Source of the DNA: Bradyrhizobium lablabi
GTDB lineage: Bacteria > Pseudomonadota > Alphaproteobacteria > Rhizobiales > Xanthobacteraceae
Reading direction: 5' to 3'
NCBI RefSeq assembly: GCF_018129385.1
Contig: NZ_JAFCLN010000004.1
Span: forward strand, 248,001-312,000
Length of the DNA: 64,000 nucleotides
In this document: in pieces, positions 35,834-46,829 of the stretch
Layout of the letters: each line of letters opens with the position of its first letter
Position numbering within the stretch: position 1 is the stretch's first letter
The notes under the pieces: generated by a model
What the model saw: only the letters and a program-made list of their open reading frames with translations
Told to the model about the DNA's origin: nothing
The model's database searches: none
Program-made: the position numbers and the translations under genes

Positions 35834-37462
35834 TCAGAAGTTGCGCTGCGCCCGCAATTGCAGATGCACCGAGTCCTGATCCTTGAACTCGTACAGCGCA
35901 TTCGGTTTCGGCGCGGTCGCGGTGAAGATCGAACTGCCGGACATTTTCTGGTCGAGATGGAACCACTGCACTTCGGCCGAAAACGTCAGGTTCCTGACGG
36001 GGGACCATTTGGTCACGACGCCGAGCTGTGAGGCGTTGTAGTCGGGGTTGCAGGTGTAATTGCCGACGGTATTGCCGGCCGCGGCCTGCCCCGGATGAGA
36101 GGCTGCGAAGGCGGCGCAATAAGCGCCCTTGGCGGTGGTCGTTCCAAGACCGTTGATGTTGTCGTTGGTGCCGCCGTCATAGCGGATCTGTGCGTAGCCG
36201 CCATAGAGGCTGGTGGTCCAGTACGCATCCCAGTTGTGATTGAATGCGCCGCGAATGCCCCAAGCCTGCGTCAGGATGATTCCGTTGGTGCCGCCCAGGC
36301 CCGGCATGTAGAGGCCATCGGCCGTGGCGCCAAAACCGACGCTCTGGTAACCGAAGCCGCTGCCCGAGAACAACGCAAAGTTCGGCGAGGTCGAATCGGT
36401 CGCGATGATGTATTTCGAGGCGCCCTTGGCGTAGCTCACGTCCAGCTTGATATCGTCGCCTTTGCCGGTCGGCAGGTTCTTGATCTGCAACGCCGCCATC
36501 ACGGCACCGCCCCATTTGGTTTCGGGATGGCCGCTGATCTCGGAGAGATTGGTCGGCGCCGCGCTGGCGCCGAGGGTGTTATAGGAGCCGCTGACCTCGT
36601 GCGCGGCACCCGAAAGCTGGAACAGGCCCCAGGCCTGATCGACCTTGATGTTGCCGACGACGTCGGGCGCACGTGTGCCGGCATAGGCACTCGCGCCGGT
36701 GCCGTTGGCGCCGATCGCGCCCGGGATGCCGAGATTGTAGACCGCGGTGCGGTCCCACACCGTCGGCTCGTCGAGGCCGATGCTGGCTGAGACGCCGTCG
36801 CCGAATTCCATCATGTACTGGATGTTGTTCGGCCCGCTGTTATCGCTGGCATGGCCACCAATCAGGAATGAGGAGAGGTTGCCGCCCGGATTGCCCTGCC
36901 AGGGCGTTGCGTAGGCGGAAGCCGACTTGCCGAAAGTGAATCCCGCAAACTGGATGAACAGATCATAGATGGCGACATAACCGCCGCCTGCGGTGCTGAG
37001 CAGCGACCCGTTGAGGCCGCCGGGGCTGCCGGCCGACGGCGAGGCCGGAGCTGCGCCCAGAGCCGCCGGATTGCTGGTGTTGAAGCTGTTGAACTGGAAT
37101 TTGGCCGAACCGAAGGTACGGACCACACCGTATTCGGTCTGGGTACGGGTATCGACCGAAAGCAGCATGCGCGAGCGGTCGATGAAATAATCGCGAAAGC
37201 GGTTCTGCTGGCCGGAATCGCCGCTCCACGCCGGCTGGCCATGGGCGCCGCCGGTGTTGAAGCCCACGTCGGCTCGCACATAACCACCGAACTTGATGCA
37301 GGTATCGGTGCCGGGAATGTAGAAGAAGCCGGCACCGTAGCCGGTGCAGATCTTCATGTATTCGATCGGTTTGGCCTTGACGGGAAGGTCCGCCGCCTGC
37401 GCGCCGCCGGCGATGACCAGGCCCGCCGCCGAGCCCAGGATAAAAGTGCGAAGCGATTTCAT
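35834..37462 (-). CDS. outer-membrane porin (Porin_2 family), copy 1
   Basis: A 542-residue precursor of a general-diffusion trimeric porin. The signal peptide MKSLRTFILGSAAGLVIAGG ends at AQA before ADLPVKAKPIEYM, the hallmark of bradyrhizobial porins. The mature barrel begins with KICTGYGAGFFYIPGTDTCI, where the paired cysteines lie in the first strand region, and continues with GGYVRADVGFNT. It ends with aromatic Phe (LQLRAQRNF), the outer-membrane assembly signal. It lies 74 bases downstream of a close paralogue on the same strand; the two share most of their length. Transport specificity is unknown. Confidence 0.92.
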   Translation of the reverse strand: MKSLRTFILGSAAGLVIAGGAQAADLPVKAKPIEYMKICTGYGAGFFYIPGTDTCIKFGGYVRADVGFNTGGAHGQPAWSGDSGQQNRFRDYFIDRSRMLLSVDTRTQTEYGVVRTFGSAKFQFNSFNTSNPAALGAAPASPSAGSPGGLNGSLLSTAGGGYVAIYDLFIQFAGFTFGKSASAYATPWQGNPGGNLSSFLIGGHASDNSGPNNIQYMMEFGDGVSASIGLDEPTVWDRTAVYNLGIPGAIGANGTGASAYAGTRAPDVVGNIKVDQAWGLFQLSGAAHEVSGSYNTLGASAAPTNLSEISGHPETKWGGAVMAALQIKNLPTGKGDDIKLDVSYAKGASKYIIATDSTSPNFALFSGSGFGYQSVGFGATADGLYMPGLGGTNGIILTQAWGIRGAFNHNWDAYWTTSLYGGYAQIRYDGGTNDNINGLGTTTAKGAYCAAFAASHPGQAAAGNTVGNYTCNPDYNASQLGVVTKWSPVRNLTFSAEVQWFHLDQKMSGSSIFTATAPKPNALYEFKDQDSVHLQLRAQRNF

Positions 37463-37536
37463 GTGAGTCCCTGCCCCGATTCATTCCGGCCTGCCTGCCG
37501 CCGTGCTCGAAAGGCGCGGCGCGCCGGTTGCCACCG

Positions 37537-39159
37537 TCAAAAATTACGCTGCGCCCGCACCTGTAGATGCACTGTGTCCTGATCCCTGAACTCGTAAAGC
37601 GCATTCGGCTTCGGCGCGCTCGCGGTGAACACCGAACTGCCGGACATCTTCTGGTCGAGATGGGTCCACATGATTTCAGCCGTGAACGCCAGATTCTTGA
37701 TCGGCGTCCAGCGGGTGAGGAAGCCAAGCTGGGAGACGTTGAAGTCGGGGTTGCAGGTGTAGTTGCCGGCGGTGTTTCCGGAAGCGGCCTGACCCGGGTG
37801 GGAAGCGGCGAAGGCGGCGCAATACGCTCCCTTGGCAGTGGTGCTTCCGAGGCCGTTGATGTTGTCGTTGGTGCCGCCGTCATAGCGGACCGACGAATAG
37901 CTGCCGAACACGCTGCTGGACCAGTACGGGTCCCAGTTGTGGTTGAAGGCGCCGCGAATACCCCAGGCCTGCGTCAGGATGATCCCGCCGGTGCCGCCGA
38001 GGCCCGGCAGGTAGATGCCATCCGTGGTCGCGCCAAATCCGACGCTCTGGTAGCCAAAGCCGCTGCCGCCAAACATCGCAAAATTCGGCGAGGTGCCGCC
38101 TGTCGCGATCACGTTCTTGGTGTCGCCTTTGGTATAGCTGACGTCGACCTTGATGTCGTCGCCGGGGCCGGTCGGCAGGTTCTTGATGTTTAGCCCCGCC
38201 ATCACCGCCCCGCCCCATTTGGTTTCGGGGTGACCGCTGATTTCGGAGAAATTGGTCGGCGCGGCGGACGCGCCGAGAATGTTGTAGGAGCCGCTGACTT
38301 CATGCGCGGCGGCCGAAATCTGGAACAGGCCCCAGGACTGATCGACCCGGATTCGGCCGACGATGTCGGGGGCATGCGTGCCGGCATAGGCATTCGCGCC
38401 GGTGCCGTTGGCACCGATCGCGCCGGGGATGCTCAGATTGTAGACCGCCGTTCGGTTCCACACGGTCGGATCGTCGAGGCCGACGCTGACGGTCCAGCCG
38501 CTGCCAAGCTCGGCGGTGTACTGGATGTTGTTGACGCCGGTGTCGGTGTTGTGGCCGCCGATCAGGTTCGACGAGATGTTGCCGGGAAACATCTGCCAGG
38601 GCGTCGCATAGGCCGACGCGGATTTGCCGAAGGTGAAGCCGGCGAACTGGAGGAAGATGAACTCGAGCGCGACATAGCCGCCGCCCGCCGTCGAGAGCAG
38701 GTTGGAGTTGAGGCCGCCGGGACTGCCGCTCGACGGGCTCGCGGGAGCAACGCCGAGCGCTGCCGGGTTGGCCGTGCCGCCGCCGACATTGTTGAACTGG
38801 AAATAGGCCTGCGCGTAGGTGCGAACCACGCCGTATTCGGTCTTGGTGCGCGTATCGAAGGCGAGCGCCATGCGCGAGCGGGACACGAAGTAATCGCGGA
38901 AGCGATTGCCCTGGCCAAAGTCGCCGCTCCAGCCCGGCTGGCCGTGGACGCCCGCGTTGAAGGTCGTGTCGGCGCGCAGATAACCGCCGATCCTCATGCA
39001 GGTGTCGGTGCCGGGAATGTAGAAGAACTGCGTGCCGTAATCGGAGCAGATCCTCATATATTCGATCGGCTTGGCCTTGACCGGAAGGTCGGCCGCCTGC
39101 GCACCGCTGACGATCAGCAAGGCCGCCGATCCCAGCATGAGGGTACGAACTGCCTGCAT
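37537..39159 (-). CDS. outer-membrane porin (Porin_2 family), copy 2
   Basis: A 540-residue precursor with signal peptide MQAVRTLMLGSAALLIVSG and AQA cleavage before ADLPVKAKPIEYM. The first strand region reads RICSDYGTQFFYIPGTDTCM and the protein ends LQVRAQRNF with the terminal Phe. The two tandem porins differ mainly in the early loops (for example residues 105-180) and in the segments around the sialic LGSGWTVSVGLDDP region, whereas the central barrel and C-terminus are nearly identical. A GGGAGG-like site (GGAGGCTCAG) precedes the start. It is transcribed towards copy 1. Confidence 0.92.
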   Translation of the reverse strand: MQAVRTLMLGSAALLIVSGAQAADLPVKAKPIEYMRICSDYGTQFFYIPGTDTCMRIGGYLRADTTFNAGVHGQPGWSGDFGQGNRFRDYFVSRSRMALAFDTRTKTEYGVVRTYAQAYFQFNNVGGGTANPAALGVAPASPSSGSPGGLNSNLLSTAGGGYVALEFIFLQFAGFTFGKSASAYATPWQMFPGNISSNLIGGHNTDTGVNNIQYTAELGSGWTVSVGLDDPTVWNRTAVYNLSIPGAIGANGTGANAYAGTHAPDIVGRIRVDQSWGLFQISAAAHEVSGSYNILGASAAPTNFSEISGHPETKWGGAVMAGLNIKNLPTGPGDDIKVDVSYTKGDTKNVIATGGTSPNFAMFGGSGFGYQSVGFGATTDGIYLPGLGGTGGIILTQAWGIRGAFNHNWDPYWSSSVFGSYSSVRYDGGTNDNINGLGSTTAKGAYCAAFAASHPGQAASGNTAGNYTCNPDFNVSQLGFLTRWTPIKNLAFTAEIMWTHLDQKMSGSSVFTASAPKPNALYEFRDQDTVHLQVRAQRNF

Positions 39160-39530
39160 CTGAGCCTCCCGCCGCGCGATTCATGCAAATGCATGTCTCG
39201 ATTCTTAACTAGCGCAAAAGATGAACACGGTAACGGCAAGGCCCCGTGATCCCATCATTTTCGGCCGGCGATGTGATGTTTCCGCAACGCCCGGTTGGCC
39301 AAATCCGGCAGGGCCGGTGATTTTCGTCTCTGACGCAGATCGCCGGCAGCAAATCATTTCCCGGGCCAGCCCTCGTCTGCCGCGCCGCCGTGGCAGTCGA
39401 CCGCCGGCCAAACGCATATCAGCATTCCACCCGCAGGCGCCCGCCTCGGCTTTACCGGGCCGGGAAATCCTGTTCCAACTTCCTGTCAAATCGGCCGGAC
39501 CAACCGGCCTGCACAGGGAGAAAGACCGCC
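39160..39530. other. divergent promoter region between porin 2 and the ThDP enzyme
   Basis: A 371-base stretch with no credible gene. It contains the start region of the leftward porin and of the rightward ThDP enzyme. The ribosome site CAGGGAG for the latter lies at about 39514-39520. A short hairpin GCCGGACCAACCGGC lies near 39492-39507. No promoter hexamers were assigned with confidence. Confidence 0.5.
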
Positions 39531-41165
39531 ATGAAGCTCGGCACTGCGATCGCGGAAATCATGAAGCGCGAGGGAATCGAAATCCTCACGGGCTACCCGG
39601 TCAATCATCTGATCGAACATGCCGCCGCTTCCGACATCCGCCCGATCATGGTGCGTCAGGAGCGCATCGGCGTGCATATGGCGGACGCAATTTCCCGCGT
39701 CACGTCAGGACAGAAGATCGGCGCCTTCTGCATGCAGCATGGCCCCGGCGCGGAAAATGCAATGGGCGGCGTTGCCCAATGCTACGGCGAATCCGTGCCG
39801 GTGCTGGTGCTGCCGATGGGTTACGCCCGCCGGCTCTCCAACATCGACCCCAACTTCAACTCCAGCCAGGCGATGAAGGCGTTCTCGAAGTCCTCCGAGC
39901 CGATCATCCTCGCCGCCGAGGTCTGCAACATCTTTCGCCGTGCCTTCACAAAACTGAAGAACGGCCGCGGCGGGCCGGTGATCGTCGAAATCCCCGCCGA
40001 CATGTGGAACGAGGAAGTGCCGGAGCCGCTGAACTATACGCCGGTGCTGCGCACCCGCTACGGCGCCGATCCCGTGCACGTGAAGGAAGCGGCAAGCCTG
40101 CTGCTCAACGCCAGGCGCCCGGTGATCTATGCCGGCCAGGGCGTGCACTATGCGAAGGCGTGGCCGCAGCTCAGGCGTCTTGCCGAACGGCTGGCGATCC
40201 CCGTCACCACCAGCCTTGGCGGAAAGTCTTCATTTCCCGAGACGCATCCGCTGTCGCTCGGCTCCGGCGGTCTCGCCGTGCCGCGCGCGGTGCCGAAATT
40301 TCTGGGCGAATCCGACGTGATCTTCGGCATCGGCTGCTCCTTCACCGAGACCTCCTTCGGCATCGCCATGCCCAAGGGCAAGACCATCATCCATTCGACG
40401 CTCGACCCCAACCATCTCAACAAGGATGTCGAGGCCAAAGTCGGCCTGGTCGGCGATGCGGCCCTCGTGCTCGATGCATTGCTGGAAGAGATCGGCAAGA
40501 CCGTCACATCGGACCGCGATGCTTCGGCGGTTACCGCCGAGATCGAAGCTTCCCACAAGGAATGGCTGGCAAAGTGGATGCCAAAGCTGACGCACAACGA
40601 TGCGCCGCTCAATCCCTATCGCGTGCTCTGGGATCTTCAGCACACCGTCGACATCAAGAACACCATCATCACCCATGACGCCGGCTCACCGCGCGATCAG
40701 CTCTCGCCGTTCTGGAAGGCGGTCGAGCCGCTGTCCTATATCGGCTGGGGCAAGACCACGCAGCTCGGCTATGGCCTTGGCCTCGCCATGGGCGCAAAGC
40801 TGGCAAAGCCGGACAAGCTCTGCATCAACGTCTGGGGCGATGCCGCGATCGGCTTCACCGGCATGGATTTTGAGACCGCGGTGCGCGAGCGCATTCCGAT
40901 CATGTCGATCCTGCTGAACAATTTTTCGATGGCGATCGAGCTCAAGGTGATGCCGATCTCGACCGAAAAATATCGCTCGACCGATATTTCCGGCGACTAT
41001 GCCGCGATGGCGCGCGCCTTCGGCGGCTATGGCGAGCGGGTGACCAGGCCTGAAGACATCATCCCCGCGATCAAGCGCGGCATCCAGAAGACGCAGGAAG
41101 GAATTCCGGTGCTGCTGGAATTCATCACCAGCAAGGAGACAGAGGTCTCGCGTCCGGGAACCTGA
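39531..41165 (+). CDS. thiamine diphosphate-dependent enzyme, acetolactate synthase-like
   Basis: A 544-residue ThDP enzyme starting at the ATG at 39531 (MKLGTAIAEIMKREGI), preceded by GGGAGAAAGACC. The N-terminal pyrimidine-binding domain contains the catalytic Glu44 in VRQERIGVHMADAISRVTSG and MQHGPGAENAMGG. The central domain (about 200-330) may bind a nucleotide. The C-terminal PP-binding domain has NVWGDAAIGFTGMDFETA and LLNNFSMA, matching the GDG...NN motif. It resembles large subunits of acetolactate synthase but lacks the usual small-subunit partner and FAD-specific sequences are unclear, so the reaction (decarboxylase, carboligase or oxalyl-CoA-like) cannot be fixed. The downstream kinase starts about 146 bases later. 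Confidence 0.85.
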   Translation: MKLGTAIAEIMKREGIEILTGYPVNHLIEHAAASDIRPIMVRQERIGVHMADAISRVTSGQKIGAFCMQHGPGAENAMGGVAQCYGESVPVLVLPMGYARRLSNIDPNFNSSQAMKAFSKSSEPIILAAEVCNIFRRAFTKLKNGRGGPVIVEIPADMWNEEVPEPLNYTPVLRTRYGADPVHVKEAASLLLNARRPVIYAGQGVHYAKAWPQLRRLAERLAIPVTTSLGGKSSFPETHPLSLGSGGLAVPRAVPKFLGESDVIFGIGCSFTETSFGIAMPKGKTIIHSTLDPNHLNKDVEAKVGLVGDAALVLDALLEEIGKTVTSDRDASAVTAEIEASHKEWLAKWMPKLTHNDAPLNPYRVLWDLQHTVDIKNTIITHDAGSPRDQLSPFWKAVEPLSYIGWGKTTQLGYGLGLAMGAKLAKPDKLCINVWGDAAIGFTGMDFETAVRERIPIMSILLNNFSMAIELKVMPISTEKYRSTDISGDYAAMARAFGGYGERVTRPEDIIPAIKRGIQKTQEGIPVLLEFITSKETEVSRPGT

Positions 41166-41311
41166 TTCGGACCGATTCTCAACGCAATATCAGCAGGAAA
41201 GCGCCCGACGGTGCTGGCTCGGACGCTCCGGAGATGAAATAATCGAAGCCAAGAGGCCGGGCGGCGAGACAGCTCGCCCGCCTGCCCGCGCTTTGCGCAT
41301 GGATTCTCTGA

Positions 41312-44300
41312 ATGGCGCTGCTTCCCGAAGATATATCGGTCGATCTCAAGGCCGCGATCGATGAGCTGGAATCAGCCATCACGGACATGGAGTCGCGCCT
41401 TGAATCCACCCGCGCCGAGCGCGACGAGGCGAAGGCGCGCGAGGTCGAACTCGAGATCGAGAATGCCAATCTGCGGCGCGGCCTCGCCCTCGCCCGCGAG
41501 CAGCAGAGCGCCAGCGCCGACATCCTCGGCACGATCGCCCATTCCTCCGACAATGCCGAACACGCGCTGCGGCAGATCGCCGAGACCACCATGCGCCTGT
41601 TCGGCGCGCCGAGCGCGACCATCCATATCGCGGAAGGCGATGGCTGGTCGCAGGTCATCCGCGTCGGCGACAGCTCAATGCGAGTCGGTGCCGGCGTGCC
41701 CGAATCGCAGCTCAAGATCGGCGGCCGCAACATGCCGGGCACGATCGTCGGGGATAACCGGCAGGTTCACGTGCCCGATCTCGACAATGTCGACCCTGAC
41801 ATCGCGGATTGGCCCGGCCTTCCCTATGTCCGCGCCGCCGGCACACAATCGATGTCGGGCTCTCCTCTCAGGAGTGAAGGCGAGGCAATCGGCGCGCTGA
41901 TCGTCTATCGCGACCGGCTCTGGCCCTTCACCGATGCGGAACTCGCGCTTCAGCAAAGCTTTGCGGACCAGGCCGCGATCGCGATCGAGAATGCGCGGCT
42001 GTTCACCGAGACGCAGCAAGCGCTGGCGCGGCAGACCGCCACCTCCGACATCCTGCGGGTGATCGCCGGTTCGCCGACGGACGAACAGCCGGTGTTCGAC
42101 GCCATCGCCGAAAACGCCAGACGCCTCTGCGGCGGCCTCACATCGACCGTCACCCGGATCGCGGGCGACATGGTTCATCTGGCTGCCGCCAGTTCCGAGA
42201 GCGACGCCGGCGTCGAAGAGATGCAGGCTTCATTCCCCTCCCCGCTTTCATCCGAAGGCATTCACAGCCGGGTCGTGCGCAGCGGAGAGCTTGCCTTCCG
42301 CTACGACATGGAAAACGAGCCTGACCTCACGGAAGGCATGAAGCAGACGGCGCGCGCGCGCGGCTATCGCAGCATCCTGGTGGTCCCGATGATGCGGGAG
42401 GGTGTCGCCATCGGCACGATCGGTGTGACGCGGCCGGAAGCCGGGCAGTTTCCCGATAAATTCATCGAATTGCTGCGCACTTTTGCCGACCAGGCCGTGA
42501 TCGCGATCGAGAATGCCCGTCTGATCCGGGAGACGCAGGAGGCGCTGGAGCGGCAGACCGCGACGGCCGATATTTTGAAAGTGATCGCCTCCTCGCCCGC
42601 GGACGTGCAGCCGGTGTTCGAGGCGATTGCGGTCAGCGCCAAACATTTGCTCGGCGGGTTTTCCGCCACCGTGCTGCGCTTCATCGCCGACGAGCTTCAT
42701 CTGGCCGCGTTCACGCCGACCAATCCGGCGGCGGATGAAGGCCTGAAGGCGTCGTTTCCGCGGCGCGTCGGCGAATTCCCGATCTTCGGGATGGTTCGCA
42801 GCGGCGCGACCATCCAGTTTCCCGATACGGAAGCCGATAACGTACCACCGATGAACCGCGATCTCGGCCGGCTGCGCGGCTTTCGCAGCGTGCTGTTCGT
42901 GCCCTTGATGAACCAGGGCAAGCCGGTCGGCATTCTCAGCGTGACCCGCACGGCTCCCGGCGCGTTCGCCGAGCACCATGTGCGGTTGCTCCAGACCTTT
43001 GCCGACCAGGCGGCAATCGCGATCGAGAACACGCGTCTGTTCAACGAGACCCGCGAAGCGCTGGAGCGGCAGACCGCCACCGCCGAGATATTGAAAGTCA
43101 TCGCCGCCTCGCCGTCCGATGTGCGGCCGGTGTTCGATGCCATCGTGCATAACGCCAACCGTCTGATCGGCGGCTTTTCCGCTGCGCTGTTCCGCTATAT
43201 GGACGGCAGGATTCATCTGGCGGCCTTCACGCCGACCGATCCGGAAGGCGACGCCGTCCTGCAATCCTCGTTCCCGGTCCCGCAGGATCAGTTTCCGCCC
43301 TACCAGCTCACGCGCGAGGGAGCGCACGCGGAGCTGCCGGACACCGAGTTGGAGCCCGCGGCACGCGACATTGCGCGGGCGCGCGGCTATCGCAGCATGC
43401 TGTTCGCCCCGCTGATGAACGACGGCGAGGCCGTCGGCATCATCACTGTCACCCGCACAGCTTCTGGCTCGTTCGGCGAACAGCATGTCCGCCTGCTGCA
43501 ACTGTTCGCCGATCAGGCGGTGATCGCCATCGAAAATGTCCGGCTTTTCAACGAGACGCAGGAGGCGCTGGAGCGCCAGACGGCGACGGCCGACATCCTG
43601 AAAGTCATCGCCAGCTCGCCGTCGGATACCACGCCGGTGTTCGAAGCCATCGCAAGCAGCGCCAACCGTCTGCTGGGCGGGTTCTCCACAGCCGTCTTCC
43701 GCTTCGCCGATGAAGCCGTCCATCTGAGTGCGTTCACGCGGGTCAATCCGGACGCCGACGCAGTTCTGGAATCGCACTTCCCGAGGCCAATCGCCGGTTT
43801 CGAGGCAGCCAGGCTCGCGCAGCGGGGGAGACCTGTTCAGATACCCGACACGGAAGATGCCGAGGACGCACAGGTCAGGCAAACCGCTCGCTCGCGTGGC
43901 TTCCGTAGCCTGCTGTTCGCACCTCTAATGAGCAACAGCGTACCGATCGGGGTAATCAGCGTTACGCGCGCCATGCCGGGTTCGTTTGCCGAGCATCACA
44001 TCCAACTGCTTCAGACTTTCGCCGACCAGGCGGTGATCGCCATCGAGAACACGCGGCTGTTCAACGAATTGCAGCAGCGCACCGAAGATCTCGCCGAATC
44101 GTTGCAGCAGCAGACCGCCACCGCCGATGTGCTCAAGGTCATCAGCCGCTCGGCCTTCGATCTACAGAAGGTGCTCGACACGCTTTCGGAGTCGGCGGCC
44201 GGCCTGTGCGAAGCCGATATCGTCATCATCCATCGCAGGGTCGGCGAAGGTTTTCCGGGTGCATCGAGCTTTGGCTTGCCGGAACAGCATCACCGCGCCG

Positions 44301-45451
44301 TCACCGCGCTCGATCACAAGCCGGGACGCGGGTCGCTTGGCGCGCGCGTCCTGCTCGAAAATGCACCTGTGCTGATCGAGGACGCCGAAAGCGACCCCGA
44401 ATATGACCTGGCCTTGGCGCGGCAGGTCGGCGTACGAAGCATGATGGGCGTGCCGTTGCTGCGTGAGGGCGCCGCAATCGGCCTGCTGCTGATGTTCCGC
44501 AGGACCGTGCGGCCTTTTACGCAGCGGCACGTCGAGCTCGCCCTGACTTTTGCCGACCAGGCCGTGATCGCGATCGAGAACGTCCGCCTGTTCGACGAAG
44601 TGCAGGCGCGCACCCGCGAGCTTTCCAGGTCTCTTGACGACCTGCGCACTGCGCAGGATCGTCTGATCCAGACCGAGAAGCTCGCTTCGCTCGGTCAGCT
44701 CACGGCGGGCATTGCGCACGAGATCAAGAACCCCCTCAACTTCGTCAACAACTTCGCCGCGCTTTCGGCCGACTTGACCGACGAGCTGAATGACGCGCTG
44801 AAGCAGGCCGAAATCGCCGACAAGATCCGCGCGGATGTCAATGAAGTGACCGGGCTTTTGAAGGACAATCTTCAAAAGATCGTCCATCACGGCAAGCGCG
44901 CCGATTCCATCGTCAAGAACATGCTGCTGCATTCGCGCGAGGGCACCGGCGATCACCGGCCGGCGGATATCAACGCGCTGGTCGATGAAAGCCTCAACCT
45001 CGCCTATCACGGCGCCCGCGCCGAGAAAGCCGACTTCAACGTCACGCTGGAGCGCGATTTCGATCCGGACGCCGGCCTGATCGAGGTGTTTCCGCAGGAA
45101 ATCACCCGCGTGTTCCTCAATCTCGTTTCAAACGGATTTTATGCCGTCACCAAGCGGCGAAAGGAGAATGTCGAGGCTGGCTTCGAGCCGACGCTGCGCG
45201 CGGCCACGAAAAATCTTGGTGAAACCGTCGAGATCCGCATCCGCGACAACGGCACCGGCATTCCGCCCGAGGTGAAGGACAAGATGTTCAATCCCTTCTT
45301 CACCACCAAGCCGGCGGGCGAAGGCACCGGGCTCGGGCTTTCGATGAGCCACGACATCATCGTGAAGCAGCATGGCGGCACCATCGACGTCGATACCGAG
45401 CCGGGCCGTTTCACCGAGTTCCGCATCGTGCTGCCGCGTTCTAGAGCATAA
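41312..45451 (+). CDS. giant soluble hybrid-type sensor: six GAF domains plus histidine kinase
   Basis: A 1379-residue cytoplasmic kinase with no transmembrane segment. After an N-terminal coiled coil (about 10-65), six GAF domains follow, beginning near residues 66, 240, 415, 587, 757 and 935. Each ends with [15 protein letters not shown] and a linker [17 protein letters not shown]. The kinase core has [18 protein letters not shown] with the phospho-acceptor His near residue 1134, then [20 protein letters not shown] and [12 protein letters not shown]. The protein ends SRA at a TAA that lies inside a palindromic repeat. The successive GAF domains are similar at DNA level (units of about 520 bases), showing expansion by tandem duplication. 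Ligands and partner regulators are unknown. Confidence 0.93.
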   Translation: MALLPEDISVDLKAAIDELESAITDMESRLESTRAERDEAKAREVELEIENANLRRGLALAREQQSASADILGTIAHSSDNAEHALRQIAETTMRLFGAPSATIHIAEGDGWSQVIRVGDSSMRVGAGVPESQLKIGGRNMPGTIVGDNRQVHVPDLDNVDPDIADWPGLPYVRAAGTQSMSGSPLRSEGEAIGALIVYRDRLWPFTDAELALQQSFADQAAIAIENARLFTETQQALARQTATSDILRVIAGSPTDEQPVFDAIAENARRLCGGLTSTVTRIAGDMVHLAAASSESDAGVEEMQASFPSPLSSEGIHSRVVRSGELAFRYDMENEPDLTEGMKQTARARGYRSILVVPMMREGVAIGTIGVTRPEAGQFPDKFIELLRTFADQAVIAIENARLIRETQEALERQTATADILKVIASSPADVQPVFEAIAVSAKHLLGGFSATVLRFIADELHLAAFTPTNPAADEGLKASFPRRVGEFPIFGMVRSGATIQFPDTEADNVPPMNRDLGRLRGFRSVLFVPLMNQGKPVGILSVTRTAPGAFAEHHVRLLQTFADQAAIAIENTRLFNETREALERQTATAEILKVIAASPSDVRPVFDAIVHNANRLIGGFSAALFRYMDGRIHLAAFTPTDPEGDAVLQSSFPVPQDQFPPYQLTREGAHAELPDTELEPAARDIARARGYRSMLFAPLMNDGEAVGIITVTRTASGSFGEQHVRLLQLFADQAVIAIENVRLFNETQEALERQTATADILKVIASSPSDTTPVFEAIASSANRLLGGFSTAVFRFADEAVHLSAFTRVNPDADAVLESHFPRPIAGFEAARLAQRGRPVQIPDTEDAEDAQVRQTARSRGFRSLLFAPLMSNSVPIGVISVTRAMPGSFAEHHIQLLQTFADQAVIAIENTRLFNELQQRTEDLAESLQQQTATADVLKVISRSAFDLQKVLDTLSESAAGLCEADIVIIHRRVGEGFPGASSFGLPEQHHRAVTALDHKPGRGSLGARVLLENAPVLIEDAESDPEYDLALARQVGVRSMMGVPLLREGAAIGLLLMFRRTVRPFTQRHVELALTFADQAVIAIENVRLFDEVQARTRELSRSLDDLRTAQDRLIQTEKLASLGQLTAGIAHEIKNPLNFVNNFAALSADLTDELNDALKQAEIADKIRADVNEVTGLLKDNLQKIVHHGKRADSIVKNMLLHSREGTGDHRPADINALVDESLNLAYHGARAEKADFNVTLERDFDPDAGLIEVFPQEITRVFLNLVSNGFYAVTKRRKENVEAGFEPTLRAATKNLGETVEIRIRDNGTGIPPEVKDKMFNPFFTTKPAGEGTGLGLSMSHDIIVKQHGGTIDVDTEPGRFTEFRIVLPRSRA

Positions 45452-45530
45452 TCCGGACAAGCAGGGCCGGTTAGCGCAACGTGGACACCGGTCTTCCAAA
45501 AAAGGTCATGCTCAAAACAAAAGATGACCT
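45441..45530. repeat. palindromic repeat, TAGAGCATNATCCGG type
   Basis: The sequence begins TCTAGAGCATAATCCGGACAAG and ends in GGTCATGCTCAAAAC, with a CACCGGTCTTCC core. It is a diverged member of the family at 23408-23476 and 49724-49850. The kinase gene upstream uses its TAA at 45449-45451, so the repeat starts inside the last codons of that gene. Confidence 0.65.
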
Positions 45531-45539
45531 GCACTCCGT

Positions 45540-46544
45540 TCACTCAATCATCTTGTCTGCACCGACAACGAGCGCGGGAGGTACGGTAAGTCCCAATTGT
45601 CTCGCTGTCTTGAGGTTGACGGACAACTCGAATTTGGTCGCCTGATAGAACGGGATCTCGCCGGGCTTTGCTCCCCGGAGAATGGCGTCAATGTTGTTGG
45701 CCGCGCGCTTGTATAATTCGATCAGATCGACGGAATAGGCCATCAGGCCTCCAGCCTCGACACCTTCCGCAAAGGGAAACATCGCCGGAAGTTTCTTCTC
45801 GCTGGCCAGCTTCGCGATCGTAGCGAAGTTCTGGAAAAGCTCAGGCGAGTCGACGACCATGACGGCGCTAGCAGCGTCGCTCGAGATGCGCTCGATCGCC
45901 GTCCGGTAGCCGGCTTCGCCGGCGCCGTGTTCCACCAAGGCTACTGCGAGTGCAAGCCCCGCCATCTCGGCCGCCGCGCGAATTGTCGGAGCATAGTGTC
46001 CCTGCTCCCACTGCGACCGAAGAACGAGGCAGCCAAGTTTCGACATCGCAGGAACGATCTCGCGCAACAATTCGATCCGCTTGGCATGAATGGATGAACC
46101 GGCGTCTATGCTGACTCCCGTGAAATTGCCGCCGGGGCGAGCCAAGCTCTCGGCGATTCCTATTTTGACGGGGTCGGCAGCTATCGTAACAATCGGAATT
46201 CGCGGCGTCAGCTTCTTAAAGACAAGCGGATAAGGGCCAACGATGAAGATGACGTCCGGGTTGCTCTGAACGACTTCCGCCGCCAAAGCCTCGGGGCCGG
46301 ACGTGCTTTGCTCCCGGGCGTACCGCTCTACCTTGAGGTTTTGTCCTTCCACTTGGCCCAACCGACGAAGCTCGGCAAACAGGGCCCGGTTGAATTTGTT
46401 TCCACCTCGCTCATACAAATTCGCGCCTTGCTCTGACGGGCTGAAGATAGCAAGACGCTTGCTCCGGGCGCCCTGCTGCGCCGCGCCGGCGAACGACCAT
46501 GCCAGAACGCCACCTGCAACGCTGAGAAAAACCCGCCGCTTCAT
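45540..46544 (-). CDS. ABC transporter substrate-binding protein (PF04392-like), orphan
   Basis: A 334-residue periplasmic solute-binding protein starting at the ATG at 46544 (MKRRVFLSVAGGVLAWSF); the extension to 46592 is not credible. Residues 1-25 are an export signal. The mature part contains NPDVIFIVGPYPLVFKKL, RIPIVTIAADPVKIG, AESLARPGGNFTGVS and a C-terminal FELSVNLKTARQLGLTVPPA, which define the family of substrate-binding proteins with TrpX-like fold. There is no adjacent permease or ATPase, so it may work with a remote transporter or serve as a sensor. Bradyrhizobia contain many such orphan genes. Confidence 0.85.
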   Translation of the reverse strand: MKRRVFLSVAGGVLAWSFAGAAQQGARSKRLAIFSPSEQGANLYERGGNKFNRALFAELRRLGQVEGQNLKVERYAREQSTSGPEALAAEVVQSNPDVIFIVGPYPLVFKKLTPRIPIVTIAADPVKIGIAESLARPGGNFTGVSIDAGSSIHAKRIELLREIVPAMSKLGCLVLRSQWEQGHYAPTIRAAAEMAGLALAVALVEHGAGEAGYRTAIERISSDAASAVMVVDSPELFQNFATIAKLASEKKLPAMFPFAEGVEAGGLMAYSVDLIELYKRAANNIDAILRGAKPGEIPFYQATKFELSVNLKTARQLGLTVPPALVVGADKMIE

Positions 46545-46829
46545 GCACGCACCGGGGCAAGGAACCACAAGTTGCGTGACAGAAGCTAGCACACCGACGG
46601 CGAGCCTTACACAATTTAATTGCCGCCCAGTCTCGCCGCCGTGTCAGGTTCGCTTTGGCACAACCGGCAACAACAAAAATGACTCGCCGTCCGGCCCCGT
46701 ATGATTGTCGTTGTCCCGGCAAAAACGCTTGCTGGTCGGACGGATCATCGTGCAGCCACGAAATCCCGGCCTCGGCTGCCACATCGTCAGGGGTGATGTC
46801 GCTGGCTCTCGCACCGCGATCGGTCGACG

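Noticed and set aside
46545..46829. Possible small genes upstream of the ABC substrate-binding protein
   Set aside because: Short readings exist on both strands but overlap mutually and lack ribosome sites; they look like chance openings.
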